Position numbers and translations under genes: made by a program
Part shown: positions 49,526 to 57,996 of the stretch, piece by piece
Layout: every line of letters starts with the position of its first letter
Numbering within the stretch: the stretch's first letter is position 1
Assembly: GCA_015063845.1 (NCBI GenBank)
Contig: SVTJ01000002.1
Location: 62,001-126,000, forward strand
Direction: 5' to 3'
DNA from: Oscillospiraceae bacterium
Lineage (GTDB): Bacteria > Bacillota > Clostridia > Oscillospirales > CAG-272
Length of the DNA: 64,000 nucleotides
The notes under the pieces: model-generated
What the model was told of the DNA's origin: nothing
The model's database searches: none
The model's input: only the letters and a program-made list of their open reading frames with translations

Positions 49526-49556
49526 ATTGTAATGCCTAATTATGACAACTACTGTC
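49526..49556 (-). promoter_or_regulatory. GACA-N5-TGTC regulatory promoter of BIG2 gene 2
   Basis: On the - strand GACAGTAGTTGTC (49556-49544) is followed after exactly 12 bases by TACAAT (49531-49526). Confidence 0.75.
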
Positions 49557-49568
49557 GTATATAAAATA

Positions 49569-49597
49569 TTGACAAAAAATATTTTTTAGTGTATAAT
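49569..49597 (+). promoter_or_regulatory. Promoter of the GLUG lipoprotein gene
   Basis: TTGACA at 49569-49574 and TATAAT at 49592-49597 with a 17-base spacer, copied from the unit at 46352. Confidence 0.8.
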
Positions 49598-49625
49598 ACA
49601 AACAGTACATACACGGAGGTGCTTT

Positions 49626-50930
49626 ATGAAAAAATTGGTATGTTTACTGCTGGTTATAGTTTTGTTTGTATCATTACTTGCGGGTTGTAATACACAGAGT
49701 AATGGAGACAATAACGGTGAGCAGAACAATGGAAATGAAAATCAGTTGGATGACAATGGCGGAGCGGTTCAAAGTAAATGGGACGGAACTGTTGCGGCAT
49801 CCTTTGAATCCGGAAGTGGAACAGAAGCAGATCCTTACAAGATAGCGACACCTTCGCAACTTGCCTATCTTGCCAAGCAAGTTAATGAGGGTAATTCATA
49901 TGAGGGAAGCTATTTTGAGCTTACGAGTAATATAGATTTGAATAATATTTCGTGGACACCGATTGGAGATGGTACACGCGCTTTTAAAGCAAACTTTGAC
50001 GGAAAAGGGCACACTGTTTTGAATTTGAAAATAACAGAAGTGTTTAGTTATTTTGAATCATACGGTGATGTGTCGTTTAATTACGGGTTGACCGGACTGT
50101 TTGCGTTTTGCGAAAATGCAATCATTAAAAATATGAATATTGATACTGCGGTTGTTGTATTGGAAAACAACAAAAAATATGATGGTTTGTACATAGGAGT
50201 TTTGGCAGGTCGTCTTGAAGTAACATCAAAATCCGAAATAAGCAACATAAGGATTCTTGATTCGTCGATTTCACTTGCCACATCAGACACATTATCAAAT
50301 GTAGGAACTTCAGGATTGTGTGCCGGTGGATTGGTAGGTTTTGTTTCTGTTTCGGAAAATTCACAAAGTGTCTTTGATAGAGTCGAAAGTAATATCGCAA
50401 TAATTACAAAGGACGTGTACATAAAGACAAATATAAATGGTGGTATTATTGGTCTTTTGAACAACTATAGTATTTTTGAATGTGATCGGTTTGCATCGTA
50501 TTTGATGATTCGGTGGTCTGATTATCAAGTTTCGAATTATGCAGCGGCTTTTGGAACTATTACAAATGATCCGAGCGCCATAACAAAGCTTAGTGACGGT
50601 TTTTCAGAAAATAGTATAAACAAGTCACTTGAACCATATTATGGCTATAACTTTTATAATGCTTCTGCAATTATTTGCGATGCACGGCAAGTAAAAAATC
50701 CCGATGGAACAATTAGTGGTAGCTTTGAATTTGAAAATCTGTTTGGTTGTGTAAAGCCTATCGATGAAACGGCAGGATTTACTGAGCCGATTTGTCAGCT
50801 TTATAATATGCCTTCAAACGCTGTTTACACTGAGAATAATTGTCAAGCGTGTGACACACTTCCGCAAAATCACGGATTTGACGAGAGTGTTTGGGATTTG
50901 AGCAACCTTTCGGCGCCTAAATTGAAATAA
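49626..50930 (+). CDS. Lipoprotein with GLUG-type repeats
   Basis: A 434-aa lipoprotein: signal peptide with lipobox LAGC (Cys20), Asn/Gly-rich linker, then GSGTEADPYKIATPSQLAYLA and FDGKGHTVLNLKI, the start of a GLUG/pectate-lyase-like beta-helix seen in surface adhesins. Several GLxG units follow (YIGVLAGRL, AGGLVGFV, NGGIIGLL). Its signal peptide is almost that of the BspA lipoprotein at 46409, but the mature parts are unrelated. It ends at a strong terminator. Confidence 0.88.
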   Translation: MKKLVCLLLVIVLFVSLLAGCNTQSNGDNNGEQNNGNENQLDDNGGAVQSKWDGTVAASFESGSGTEADPYKIATPSQLAYLAKQVNEGNSYEGSYFELTSNIDLNNISWTPIGDGTRAFKANFDGKGHTVLNLKITEVFSYFESYGDVSFNYGLTGLFAFCENAIIKNMNIDTAVVVLENNKKYDGLYIGVLAGRLEVTSKSEISNIRILDSSISLATSDTLSNVGTSGLCAGGLVGFVSVSENSQSVFDRVESNIAIITKDVYIKTNINGGIIGLLNNYSIFECDRFASYLMIRWSDYQVSNYAAAFGTITNDPSAITKLSDGFSENSINKSLEPYYGYNFYNASAIICDARQVKNPDGTISGSFEFENLFGCVKPIDETAGFTEPICQLYNMPSNAVYTENNCQACDTLPQNHGFDESVWDLSNLSAPKLK

Positions 50931-50939
50931 AAAATATAT

Positions 50940-50972
50940 CCCACGGTTTCGTTTGAAACCGTGGGGATTTTT
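50940..50972. terminator. Bidirectional intrinsic terminator
   Basis: An 11-bp stem, CCCACGGTTTC with GAAACCGTGGG and loop GTTT, is followed by GATTTTT; it lies between convergent genes. Confidence 0.85.
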
Positions 50973-50978
50973 GTAATA

Positions 50979-52973
50979 TTAATCGTTAGAACAAAGCTCG
51001 ATAATATCCTCTGTGAATAATGCGTTAGAGCCAGCACAGAACTGAACAATATACGAATCCTGTCTGTTTACCTTATCGTATATTTCAAGGTCTTTGAGAT
51101 TTTTAAGATTCAAAATATCATTTATTCCATGTGTCAATTCATAAATAGAATTTAATAGAGAGTTGGGCCATTCCATTATTTTTATTTCACCGTCAAATGC
51201 ATCTGTGATAGAGTTGTCTATATACTCATCTAGATAATCTGCTATAACTTCAGAAAAACCTTCTTTAATGGAGCTGGCGAACAAAAAAGTTTTTGCAGCC
51301 TGAGCTACATCGACACCTACTTGGATCCACGAGTCATCAGGTATTATTTTATCAAAAAGCTCTAGTATTATATCTGCGGCATGTTCCAAAAGTTCTATAA
51401 CATCCACTACATTGTGCGCACCGAATATAAGTTCTGAATCTCTATAATAGTCAAGTCTATCGTAACGTCCAGATATACTCATGCGTTCACCGTTATCCGA
51501 AAGAATGAATGGACTTGGGTAAACACCAAATATTTCCTCGTACAACTCATCTTTGAAGTTCAGAACACGTCTAAGTTTGGAATTATAATCGGGGTAATCG
51601 TCAGGAAATTGTTCCACTACCTTATAGATATCGTAAGATTTCATATAAAATTCAACGCCGTAGGGATCGAGAAGATACAAAAGCGCAAGCTCCTTTTTTG
51701 AAAAAAATTTGCTGAAATTATCAAGAAATCTTTTTTCCGATTTGTTCAAAAAAGAGAGCTGTCCATATAAAGGATCCATGGAATAACCAGATCGATTTTC
51801 ATCGAGTGTCAAATCGCAACCAATACTTTTCCAAACAGGTCCGCCTTCAAAGCTAACAGTAAAAAAGTCTCCCGTTTCTTTTGTTACAAAAACAGATTGC
51901 CTGCTATCAATCGCAATTTTGCAAGTGCTTCTCAGATTTCCATCGACCGTTCTTGCCGTGACAGTAGGTGATCCAACTCGCTTTGCTGTAACTCTTACCA
52001 AATTGTTTTCTTCGTCTACTTCCATATCGGCAGCGGTTGAAGAAATATCCCAGACGATTCTTTTATCGCTTGCGTTCCAAGGTAAAATAGTAGCTTTGAT
52101 TTCTGCTGTTTTGTTTGTGGTGGTATTCAACACACACGTTTGCGGGCATATCTCAAATTTAGTAATCGGGATCCTTCGCACAGTAATAGTAACGCTAGCA
52201 CTAACTCCGCTGCCATCACAAGCAGTAGCGGTAATCACAGCAGAACCCTCTGCCAGAGTAGTTACCAGACCGGTGTTGCTTATAACAGTAGCAACACTAG
52301 GATTGCTACTCGACCACGAAACGCAATGATTGGTTGCATCTGTAGGTGTTATAATTGCTCGTGCAAAGAATGAATTTCCTATATCGATGTTATTGTTTTC
52401 ATCAATTTCATCTCCATCCAATCTGATGGAGATTGACTGTACAAGAATATCACCAGTAACGGTTACGTGACAATGTGCACTTATGTTGGGGTTGCTATTG
52501 GAAGTTGCAGTAATATATGTATCTCCGGTGGACATGCCGCAAACTGTTCCATCCTCTCCAACAAAAGCGACACCTTCATTGTCACTAGACCAAGTTACGG
52601 AAGAATCGGATGCGTTGAGAGGATAAACGGTAGCCACGAGCAAATTGCTTGTTCCTTCTTCGATAGAAAGGGAAGAGTTGTTCAACGATACCATAGTGAC
52701 AGGGATAGTGTCACTTACGGTAACCGTCATACAATCGCAGCATTCGCTGCCATCTGTTGTAGTAGCATAAATGGTTGTTGTGCCAAGCGAGTTGGCGAAG
52801 ATGTATCCGTTCGATTCGTTTACACTTGCAATATCAGGGTCGTCGCTGTGCCACACCACATCGGTGCAATCAGCGTCGGAAGGAGTGATTTCGGCACAGG
52901 CACAGTAGTACCAATCTCCGACCTTAAGAGTGATTGTTTTAGGGGTGACATTAATTGAAGTTATACAAGACAT
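50979..52973 (-). CDS. BIG2 protein 3: Ig-like domains with a variable C-terminus
   Basis: A 664-aa protein without signal peptide. Three N-terminal BIG2 domains (1-271) match BIG2 protein 2; the fourth Ig-like domain (about 272-357) is different, and the C-terminal 305 residues carry LDPYGVEFYMKS, NFKDELYEEIFG, SELIFGAHNVVD and EIYDKVNRQDSY, homologous to but diverged from protein 2. Function of this C-terminal family is unknown. The switch point lies at a domain boundary, as expected for module exchange. Confidence 0.82.
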   Translation of the reverse strand: MSCITSINVTPKTITLKVGDWYYCACAEITPSDADCTDVVWHSDDPDIASVNESNGYIFANSLGTTTIYATTTDGSECCDCMTVTVSDTIPVTMVSLNNSSLSIEEGTSNLLVATVYPLNASDSSVTWSSDNEGVAFVGEDGTVCGMSTGDTYITATSNSNPNISAHCHVTVTGDILVQSISIRLDGDEIDENNNIDIGNSFFARAIITPTDATNHCVSWSSSNPSVATVISNTGLVTTLAEGSAVITATACDGSGVSASVTITVRRIPITKFEICPQTCVLNTTTNKTAEIKATILPWNASDKRIVWDISSTAADMEVDEENNLVRVTAKRVGSPTVTARTVDGNLRSTCKIAIDSRQSVFVTKETGDFFTVSFEGGPVWKSIGCDLTLDENRSGYSMDPLYGQLSFLNKSEKRFLDNFSKFFSKKELALLYLLDPYGVEFYMKSYDIYKVVEQFPDDYPDYNSKLRRVLNFKDELYEEIFGVYPSPFILSDNGERMSISGRYDRLDYYRDSELIFGAHNVVDVIELLEHAADIILELFDKIIPDDSWIQVGVDVAQAAKTFLFASSIKEGFSEVIADYLDEYIDNSITDAFDGEIKIMEWPNSLLNSIYELTHGINDILNLKNLKDLEIYDKVNRQDSYIVQFCAGSNALFTEDIIELCSND

Positions 52974-53026
52974 AGTGCACCTCCTATATTTAAAAAATTT
53001 GTTCTGTAAGCATTTCTACATGCCAT
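52961..53026 (-). CDS. 21-codon leader ORF before BIG2 gene 3
   Basis: Same sequence and overlap as the leader at 49402-49467; it lies within the duplicated 0.95-kb block. Confidence 0.45.
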   Translation of the reverse strand: MACRNAYRTNFLNIGGALCLV

Positions 53027-53084
53027 AATTTTAATTCTCCTTTTTAAATATAATTTTTTGAATTTTGTTTGCAGCTGCAGGTAT

Positions 53085-53115
53085 ATTGTAATGCCTAATT
53101 ATGACAAGTACTGTC
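53085..53115 (-). promoter_or_regulatory. GACA-N5-TGTC regulatory promoter of BIG2 gene 3
   Basis: On the - strand GACAGTACTTGTC (53115-53103) is followed after exactly 12 bases by TACAAT (53090-53085). It overlaps the last codons of the CYTH gene on the same strand. Confidence 0.72.
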
Positions 53116-53679
53116 GTAATTGAATTTTTTTGTTTTTTCGAAAAATCTTTTGGATTTGCTATTTGAATTCTTAACACGTTTGCAAAGATTACTTTCGGTC
53201 AAGAACGGAAATTTGTACTGCAAGAGATCGAAAAACACCTTAAGTGCAACAAGCGCTGTTTGCTCGTATTCGGGTAGATATTCTATCTCAAGCTCATAAT
53301 CTATGTATCCGAGATAACTGTTCTTGTCCAGCACTACTTCACATACTTTATTTTTGAACAGAACAAGGCGCTCTGTAACAAGATTGCCTTGAAGGATCAA
53401 TCCCATATCAATAAAAGCATTGTCATGTATGCCGTTTCGCACCTCTATTTCGTTTTCAGTGCTGTAATTGGCATTTGACGCGTGCTTTTTTATCGTTCCT
53501 TTATATTTTCCGTCCTTCAGTCGAATGCGGCAGGTCGTGTTCTGACTGTTCATTGAAAGATTATCGGTATCAAAATAGTAATTAGTTTGTTTTACGATCG
53601 GTTTGTTTTTCCCCAATCCAACAAGCAGATACTCGTATTCATCCTTTGTAAGCAACATTTTCTTTTCGTGTTCCATCAT
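53095..53679 (-). CDS. CYTH-domain protein
   Basis: A 194-aa protein of the CYTH (adenylyl cyclase IV/thiamine triphosphatase) fold that acts on triphosphate compounds. It starts EKKMLLTKDEYEYLL, a variant of the ExExK signature, followed by NYYFDTDNL, CRIRLKDGKYKGTIKKH, ENEIEV and YELEIEYLPEYE. The domain is complete by about residue 170. The last residues (NYDSTCHN) are encoded by the duplicated promoter block, so the natural C-terminus was probably replaced. Last gene of the ACP operon, five bases after the AMP-ligase. GGAGGT precedes ATG. Confidence 0.83.
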   Translation of the reverse strand: MMEHEKKMLLTKDEYEYLLVGLGKNKPIVKQTNYYFDTDNLSMNSQNTTCRIRLKDGKYKGTIKKHASNANYSTENEIEVRNGIHDNAFIDMGLILQGNLVTERLVLFKNKVCEVVLDKNSYLGYIDYELEIEYLPEYEQTALVALKVFFDLLQYKFPFLTESNLCKRVKNSNSKSKRFFEKTKKFNYDSTCHN

Positions 53680-53684
53680 AGTGA

Positions 53685-55049
53685 TTACCTCCTGATTATT
53701 TTACCTGAACCGTTTTTGGGGAGCTCGTCCGATAACTCGATGATAGATGGTACTTGAAATGACGGAAGGGAAGTAGCGCAAAGCTGCTTAATTTCTTCAA
53801 CTGATTTGAAATCACCAACGATCTTCAGACCGATTTGCGTGCCCAACTGATTATTTATTCCGTACACGAGAACTTCTTTGACTCTTGTGTCCTTTTTCAG
53901 TTCTGCTTCTATCTCGGCGGGATATATGTTCATTCCAGACTTTATGATGAGATCATCGTTTCTTCCTTTGATCTTAAGAAATCCCGATTTGTTGATAGTA
54001 GCAATGTCACCCGTGCATAACCACTCGTCACGAAGTACCTTCTGAGTCTTATCCGGGTCGCGATAATATCCAAGCATAACGTTATCGCCTTTGACAAAAA
54101 GCATTCCTTCTTCGTTTTCTTTGCAAATCTCTCCCGCTATGTTTATTATTTTTATCGATACCGACTTCAGAGGAATTCCTACACAGTCTGGGTGCTCTGA
54201 AAAATATTTTGGCGGGAGATAACTCACACGAGGGCACGCCTCGGTAAGTCCGTATACGTGGTATATGTTGCTGTTAGGGAATGCTTGAGAAATTTTGTGT
54301 CCTGTTTCGCGGCTCATGCATTCGCCGCTAATGCAAATGTGCTTAAGCGTGTCTGTATGTGAAGTTCTATTGAATCTCGCCATCATAGAGAGAAGAGTGG
54401 GAGTTCCGCAGAACGCGGTTATTTCGTATTTCTCAATGAGCTCAAGCATTTTTGCAGGATTGAATTGTTCTGAGTAAAAGCGAATATCTGATCCTTTTAC
54501 GAGTGCCGTCAGGAATTCTCCTGTAAGTACCGCGCAGTGGTAGAGAGGACGGGAGATAAGAATGTTATCGTTTGTATCCAACACAAAATAATCTGCGATG
54601 TCCGAAACATTTGTGATAATGTTTTTTTCGCTTAGCATAGCACCTTTAGGTATTCCTGTCGTACCCGAAGTGCACATGATAAGTGCCGGATGTTCTTTTG
54701 GTTCTATATACTGGCTTTCTTTTATCTTATATACAGTGATCTCACCGCCGACATCCATAATTATGGCGTCCGGACTTATTGAGTTAAGGATCTTGTTACA
54801 GTGCTTTTCTCCATATCTCATAGAGAGCGGAACGGCTGTTGCCTGCGCGGCGAAGCACGCAAGAAGAGACATGGCGGCTGCCATTTCAGATGAACACAGT
54901 ACGGCGCAACAATGAACTCCTTGTAGTTTGTCGGCAAAGCACTCTGCCCAAATGGCGGTTTCTTCATACGAAAGGCTTGCACTGTCTTCGTATATTTTTG
55001 ACGAGGGATTTTTCAGCATATGATTTTTTATATAGTTCCAAAGAGTCAT
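53685..55049 (-). CDS. AMP-dependent acyl-CoA synthetase/ligase family enzyme
   Basis: A 454-aa ANL superfamily adenylating enzyme that probably activates a carboxylic acid as an acyl-AMP and loads it onto the ACP two genes upstream. Motifs: CTSGTTGIPKGAM (A3), HVYGLTEACPR (A5), LCTGDIATIN (A7), LKIKGRNDDLIIKSGMNI (A8) and the C-terminal lysine in KNGSGKIIRR (A10). It is about 50 residues shorter than typical ligases, mostly in the N-terminal part. Overlaps the BtrH-like gene by four bases. Confidence 0.9.
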   Translation of the reverse strand: MTLWNYIKNHMLKNPSSKIYEDSASLSYEETAIWAECFADKLQGVHCCAVLCSSEMAAAMSLLACFAAQATAVPLSMRYGEKHCNKILNSISPDAIIMDVGGEITVYKIKESQYIEPKEHPALIMCTSGTTGIPKGAMLSEKNIITNVSDIADYFVLDTNDNILISRPLYHCAVLTGEFLTALVKGSDIRFYSEQFNPAKMLELIEKYEITAFCGTPTLLSMMARFNRTSHTDTLKHICISGECMSRETGHKISQAFPNSNIYHVYGLTEACPRVSYLPPKYFSEHPDCVGIPLKSVSIKIINIAGEICKENEEGMLFVKGDNVMLGYYRDPDKTQKVLRDEWLCTGDIATINKSGFLKIKGRNDDLIIKSGMNIYPAEIEAELKKDTRVKEVLVYGINNQLGTQIGLKIVGDFKSVEEIKQLCATSLPSFQVPSIIELSDELPKNGSGKIIRR

Positions 55050-56047
55050 GGCGTATTAGCTCCTTTTGCTTTTGTTAGAAGCTTTTCTAAAAGATCTTGT
55101 TCAAGAGATTTCAACGTTAAAAGTTTCTTTTTAATAATAGGCAGAACAGAGTCTCGGCGTTTCATATGGTGTGAGGCGTAAAGCATCCTGCAGGTATCGG
55201 CTTCGCGAACTACAGTTTCGTATTCTTTGCCGATTGAGCCGTCAAGCTTAAGTTCTTGCTCTATCAGCAGTATTCTTGTGAGCATTACTTTTTTATGTTC
55301 CCAAATCAATCTAAAAATGCGGCGATCCAACTTCTCGTATGGAACCGATCCATTATAAAGCATATCGAGATATTGGGCTATAAAATTATGTACGATTATC
55401 CCGTGAATTTTCTCTTTGTTGAAATAATCTTTCTCAACAGACAAATATTCAGCAATCTTCTCCAATGATTTTTGGAATGAGAAAACAACTACATCTTGCT
55501 GGGGTTTAATTCCGCAAATGTAACCGAACTCTCCTTCTTTGAAAAGAGCCCGCCTTCCTTTGTCAAAATTTTTTTGAGGTGCCCAAAACTTCTTATAAAG
55601 CCAGTTTTGATCATATGCATAGATGCAATATGTCTTTTCTGTTTGGTTATACCCGCAAATACAACCATCGTGAGAAAAGTGTTTTTCTCCAAAGTCGCTT
55701 TTTCCATCAACGTAAAAGTCATCTATTCCGTTAAAATATACATAGTAATCATTATCTATCAAGTTTCGGATTACATAATGAATATATCCGTCTACAAATT
55801 GCATTTCATACCACTTTTTATCTAAGTATGGATTGCATTTCCATGATGAATTTGAGATGTTAATTTCGGGAGATGTAAAACCGGACAGGAATTTTAGCGT
55901 ACAACTCAAATTTAATACCTCATTGAGATACCAATTAATTATAGATGGGTTGCTTTCAAGGAAAGCTGTTCCACAACCTTGATAGTGATAAGCACCATAA
56001 ATCGGTTCAAAAATAGGAAGCTCAATCTTGTTTTTCTTCACTGCCAT
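55046..56047 (-). CDS. BtrH-like (butirosin H N-terminal) family protein
   Basis: A 333-aa protein with the BtrH-type peptidase-like N-terminal domain: YHYQGCGTAF with the candidate nucleophile Cys, ENDYYVYF-like and SDFGEKHFSHDGCICGYN with a conserved His, then YAYDQNW and FGYICGIKP. BtrH itself transfers an acyl group from an ACP to an amine, so here it may release the acyl-ACP product. Start 56047 is preferred over 56059; it overlaps the ACP gene by 26 bases. The C-terminal half is helical and unrecognised. Confidence 0.78.
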   Translation of the reverse strand: MAVKKNKIELPIFEPIYGAYHYQGCGTAFLESNPSIINWYLNEVLNLSCTLKFLSGFTSPEINISNSSWKCNPYLDKKWYEMQFVDGYIHYVIRNLIDNDYYVYFNGIDDFYVDGKSDFGEKHFSHDGCICGYNQTEKTYCIYAYDQNWLYKKFWAPQKNFDKGRRALFKEGEFGYICGIKPQQDVVVFSFQKSLEKIAEYLSVEKDYFNKEKIHGIIVHNFIAQYLDMLYNGSVPYEKLDRRIFRLIWEHKKVMLTRILLIEQELKLDGSIGKEYETVVREADTCRMLYASHHMKRRDSVLPIIKKKLLTLKSLEQDLLEKLLTKAKGANTP

Positions 56048-56282
56048 CACCGTCCACATATTTTTCTACGAGTTTTATGACCTGTTCAACTGTGATAAGG
56101 TCAAAGGGATTCATATCAGCTTCATCCAAGAGGATATTGAAATTATCTTCTATCATTATCAAAAGCGTGACCATTTGCAGGCTGTCAAGAGCGAGATCCT
56201 TTGCAAGCTCTTGCTCGGCACTGATGTCTTCTATACCGCAAAGATCTGTTAAAATCGTTGATACCTTATTAAGCACATCCAT
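56022..56282 (-). CDS. Acyl carrier protein
   Basis: An 86-aa four-helix carrier. The phosphopantetheine attachment Ser34 is in LALDSLQMV, preceded by the usual acidic stretch. AAAGGAG precedes ATG. It overlaps its neighbours on both sides, so it is translated with them. It is the centre of a small thiotemplate-type system with the AMP-ligase and the BtrH-like protein; it is not in a fatty acid gene set. Confidence 0.92.
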   Translation of the reverse strand: MDVLNKVSTILTDLCGIEDISAEQELAKDLALDSLQMVTLLIMIEDNFNILLDEADMNPFDLITVEQVIKLVEKYVDGDGSEEKQD

Positions 56283-56913
56283 TGTTTAATATCTCCTTTA
56301 CTGCGTTTTTTACGAGTGTGTAGCAGTCATCTTCGGGCTGCATAGTTGAAATAAGTATTCCATCGTTTGAATAGCAGATATCTACGTATTCCTTGCGGAG
56401 CTTGTACTGAAGCTCCATATCGATATATCGGTCCTTTTCTTCTGGTCGACGGCGTACTCTTGCGACTGCTTCTTCTACTGGAACGTCAAAGAAAAAGGCA
56501 ATGTCGGGTTTGATAACGGACTCTGCAATTTCATATATCCACTCATCATCTTCAAATCCTCTTGCACGGAGGTTGGAAAGGCACGAATAGAAATACCTGT
56601 CGCTAAGAACGATCTTACTTTTTTTCATCTCCGGCTCGATCACCTTGTTTACGTGCTGCAAACGGTCACTTGCTGCGAGCAGGGAAAGGCTGCGGTAGTC
56701 AAAAGCATCGTGGTCGGGACAATCCATATAATTTCTGAATATCTCGGAATTGCGCACGGCATTTGTCGGCTGCTTGGTTACAAATATATCGTAGTCATGC
56801 TGAAGGTCAGAAATCAGTCTATTCATCATAGTCGTCTTTCCGCACCCGTCCAAGCCGCAGAAGGTAATGAGAAGACCGGGAGTATCATTTTTTCGCATAT
56901 TAAGCTTTTTCAT
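56269..56913 (-). CDS. Thymidylate-kinase-like P-loop kinase
   Basis: A 214-aa nucleoside monophosphate kinase fold. P-loop GLDGCGKTT (residues 20-28), SDRYFYSCLS (the DR(Y/F/H) motif) and RVRRRPEEKDRY as lid region. Similar to Tmk, but its place in an ACP operon and sequence drift suggest a specialised substrate. Overlaps both neighbours. GGAGG lies about ten bases upstream of ATG. Confidence 0.82.
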   Translation of the reverse strand: MKKLNMRKNDTPGLLITFCGLDGCGKTTMMNRLISDLQHDYDIFVTKQPTNAVRNSEIFRNYMDCPDHDAFDYRSLSLLAASDRLQHVNKVIEPEMKKSKIVLSDRYFYSCLSNLRARGFEDDEWIYEIAESVIKPDIAFFFDVPVEEAVARVRRRPEEKDRYIDMELQYKLRKEYVDICYSNDGILISTMQPEDDCYTLVKNAVKEILNNGCA

Positions 56914-57985
56914 TAACGTTCACCTCCTTCAAGTCATCTGCTCTGGAGCTCATAAAGAAGCGTTCAGTCGCACTTGCCGTCTTGTAGATAAGATTCTTTT
57001 TGTCTTTGGGGGAGATAACCTTGAGACAAAAATCAGTGTCGCCTACAAGTGCGCTTGTGGCACGGTCATGGGCAAGCTTGTTGTTCATGTCAAACAGGTC
57101 CATCGTTTCGAGAATGCAATAGGCGCATATTTTTTCCATACCGAGTGCGTATGCACGCTCAAAAATACGATCGAGCTTTTCGTCCGACATTTCCGAAAGA
57201 AGCATATAAATATCACAATACTTATATAGAGTCATATCTCGACGCATTTCGATCCACGGTAGTGTGGTTGCTTCCTTATAAAGATGGGCGCAAAGGTGGA
57301 TAAAGAAATCCTCGTCGCACAACGTGGGAATAGAGATATCCTTCTCTGCCTTTATGCAGACTTTCGAGAGCATGTCCGAAAGTATATCTGCATCGGAGTT
57401 CTTATAGTCAAGAGAAAAATTGATATCGACCTCAAAAAATCTCATAAACGGAAGTCCTACTTCCAAAATATACGGCACAGTCTCTCCGCGCATCATTTTG
57501 GACTCGATTATTTCCTGTCTTGTTGCAGGGACAAACTCTCTGTTCCTGATATTTCCTTGCTTGAAGCCTGCACCCAAAAGGAGATTTCCTATCTTTGTAA
57601 CGTCCTTGGGAGAAACGAGCAGATCTACGTCATTAGAAGTCCTGTAACCATCCGGGTAGTGATTACAAAGATATGCGCCCTTCAGCATTGCCACTTTACA
57701 ATCCACAGCAGAGAGGAGATCTGAAAGCATAGAAACGCATTGTCTGAAGCTTTCATTTTTCTTTGCGTTCTGGTCAAATGCTGCGCCTAGGGAGTTTCTG
57801 AACTCTCGGTTTACTTTGCCAAGAAACCCGTTTTTCTTGAGCGTGTCATAGGCTATACCCTGCATACGATTGAAGAAAAGGTGGCCTAGAACAGCGGGGG
57901 AGGCAAATTCGATCAAGGAAGGATCCTTGAAGTCATTTTTGAATTTACACAATGCTTTGAATAGCAGTTTTTCGTTTTCTTTCAT
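56900..57985 (-). CDS. Nucleotidyltransferase-fold protein (NTP_transf_5 family)
   Basis: A 361-aa protein of the uncharacterised nucleotidyltransferase family often found in biosynthetic and peptide-modification clusters. It has the G(A/S)-type start AMLKGAYLCNHYPDGYRTSNDVDLLV, giving the DxD catalytic pair, and FFEVDINFSLDY as the third acidic strand. ATG 57985 is chosen because AAAGGA is correctly spaced; an ATG at 58000 overlapping the regulator stop is possible. It may adenylylate or otherwise tag a small-molecule or protein partner. Confidence 0.8.
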   Translation of the reverse strand: MKENEKLLFKALCKFKNDFKDPSLIEFASPAVLGHLFFNRMQGIAYDTLKKNGFLGKVNREFRNSLGAAFDQNAKKNESFRQCVSMLSDLLSAVDCKVAMLKGAYLCNHYPDGYRTSNDVDLLVSPKDVTKIGNLLLGAGFKQGNIRNREFVPATRQEIIESKMMRGETVPYILEVGLPFMRFFEVDINFSLDYKNSDADILSDMLSKVCIKAEKDISIPTLCDEDFFIHLCAHLYKEATTLPWIEMRRDMTLYKYCDIYMLLSEMSDEKLDRIFERAYALGMEKICAYCILETMDLFDMNNKLAHDRATSALVGDTDFCLKVISPKDKKNLIYKTASATERFFMSSRADDLKEVNVNEKA

Positions 57986-57996
57986 AACAAATCCTT

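Larger units (their letters stand above)
48612..49560. repeat. 0.95-kb near-identical block, copy 1
   Basis: It covers the 5' 0.8 kb of BIG2 gene 2, the leader ORF and the promoter. It matches 52171-53119 at a constant offset of 3559 bases, with a C/G difference in the operator spacer as the only one noticed by eye. Confidence 0.9.
49445..49710. repeat. Divergent-promoter unit, copy B
   Basis: Close copy of 46228-46493, including the MACRNAY start codons, GACA-N5-TGTC site, divergent promoter, ribosome site and the lipoprotein signal-peptide codons; similarity fades after the lipobox. Confidence 0.85.
52171..53119. repeat. 0.95-kb near-identical block, copy 2
   Basis: Second copy of 48612-49560. 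The right edge falls just after the GACA-N5-TGTC site, inside the 3' end of the CYTH gene, so the duplication or conversion tract ends there. Confidence 0.9.
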
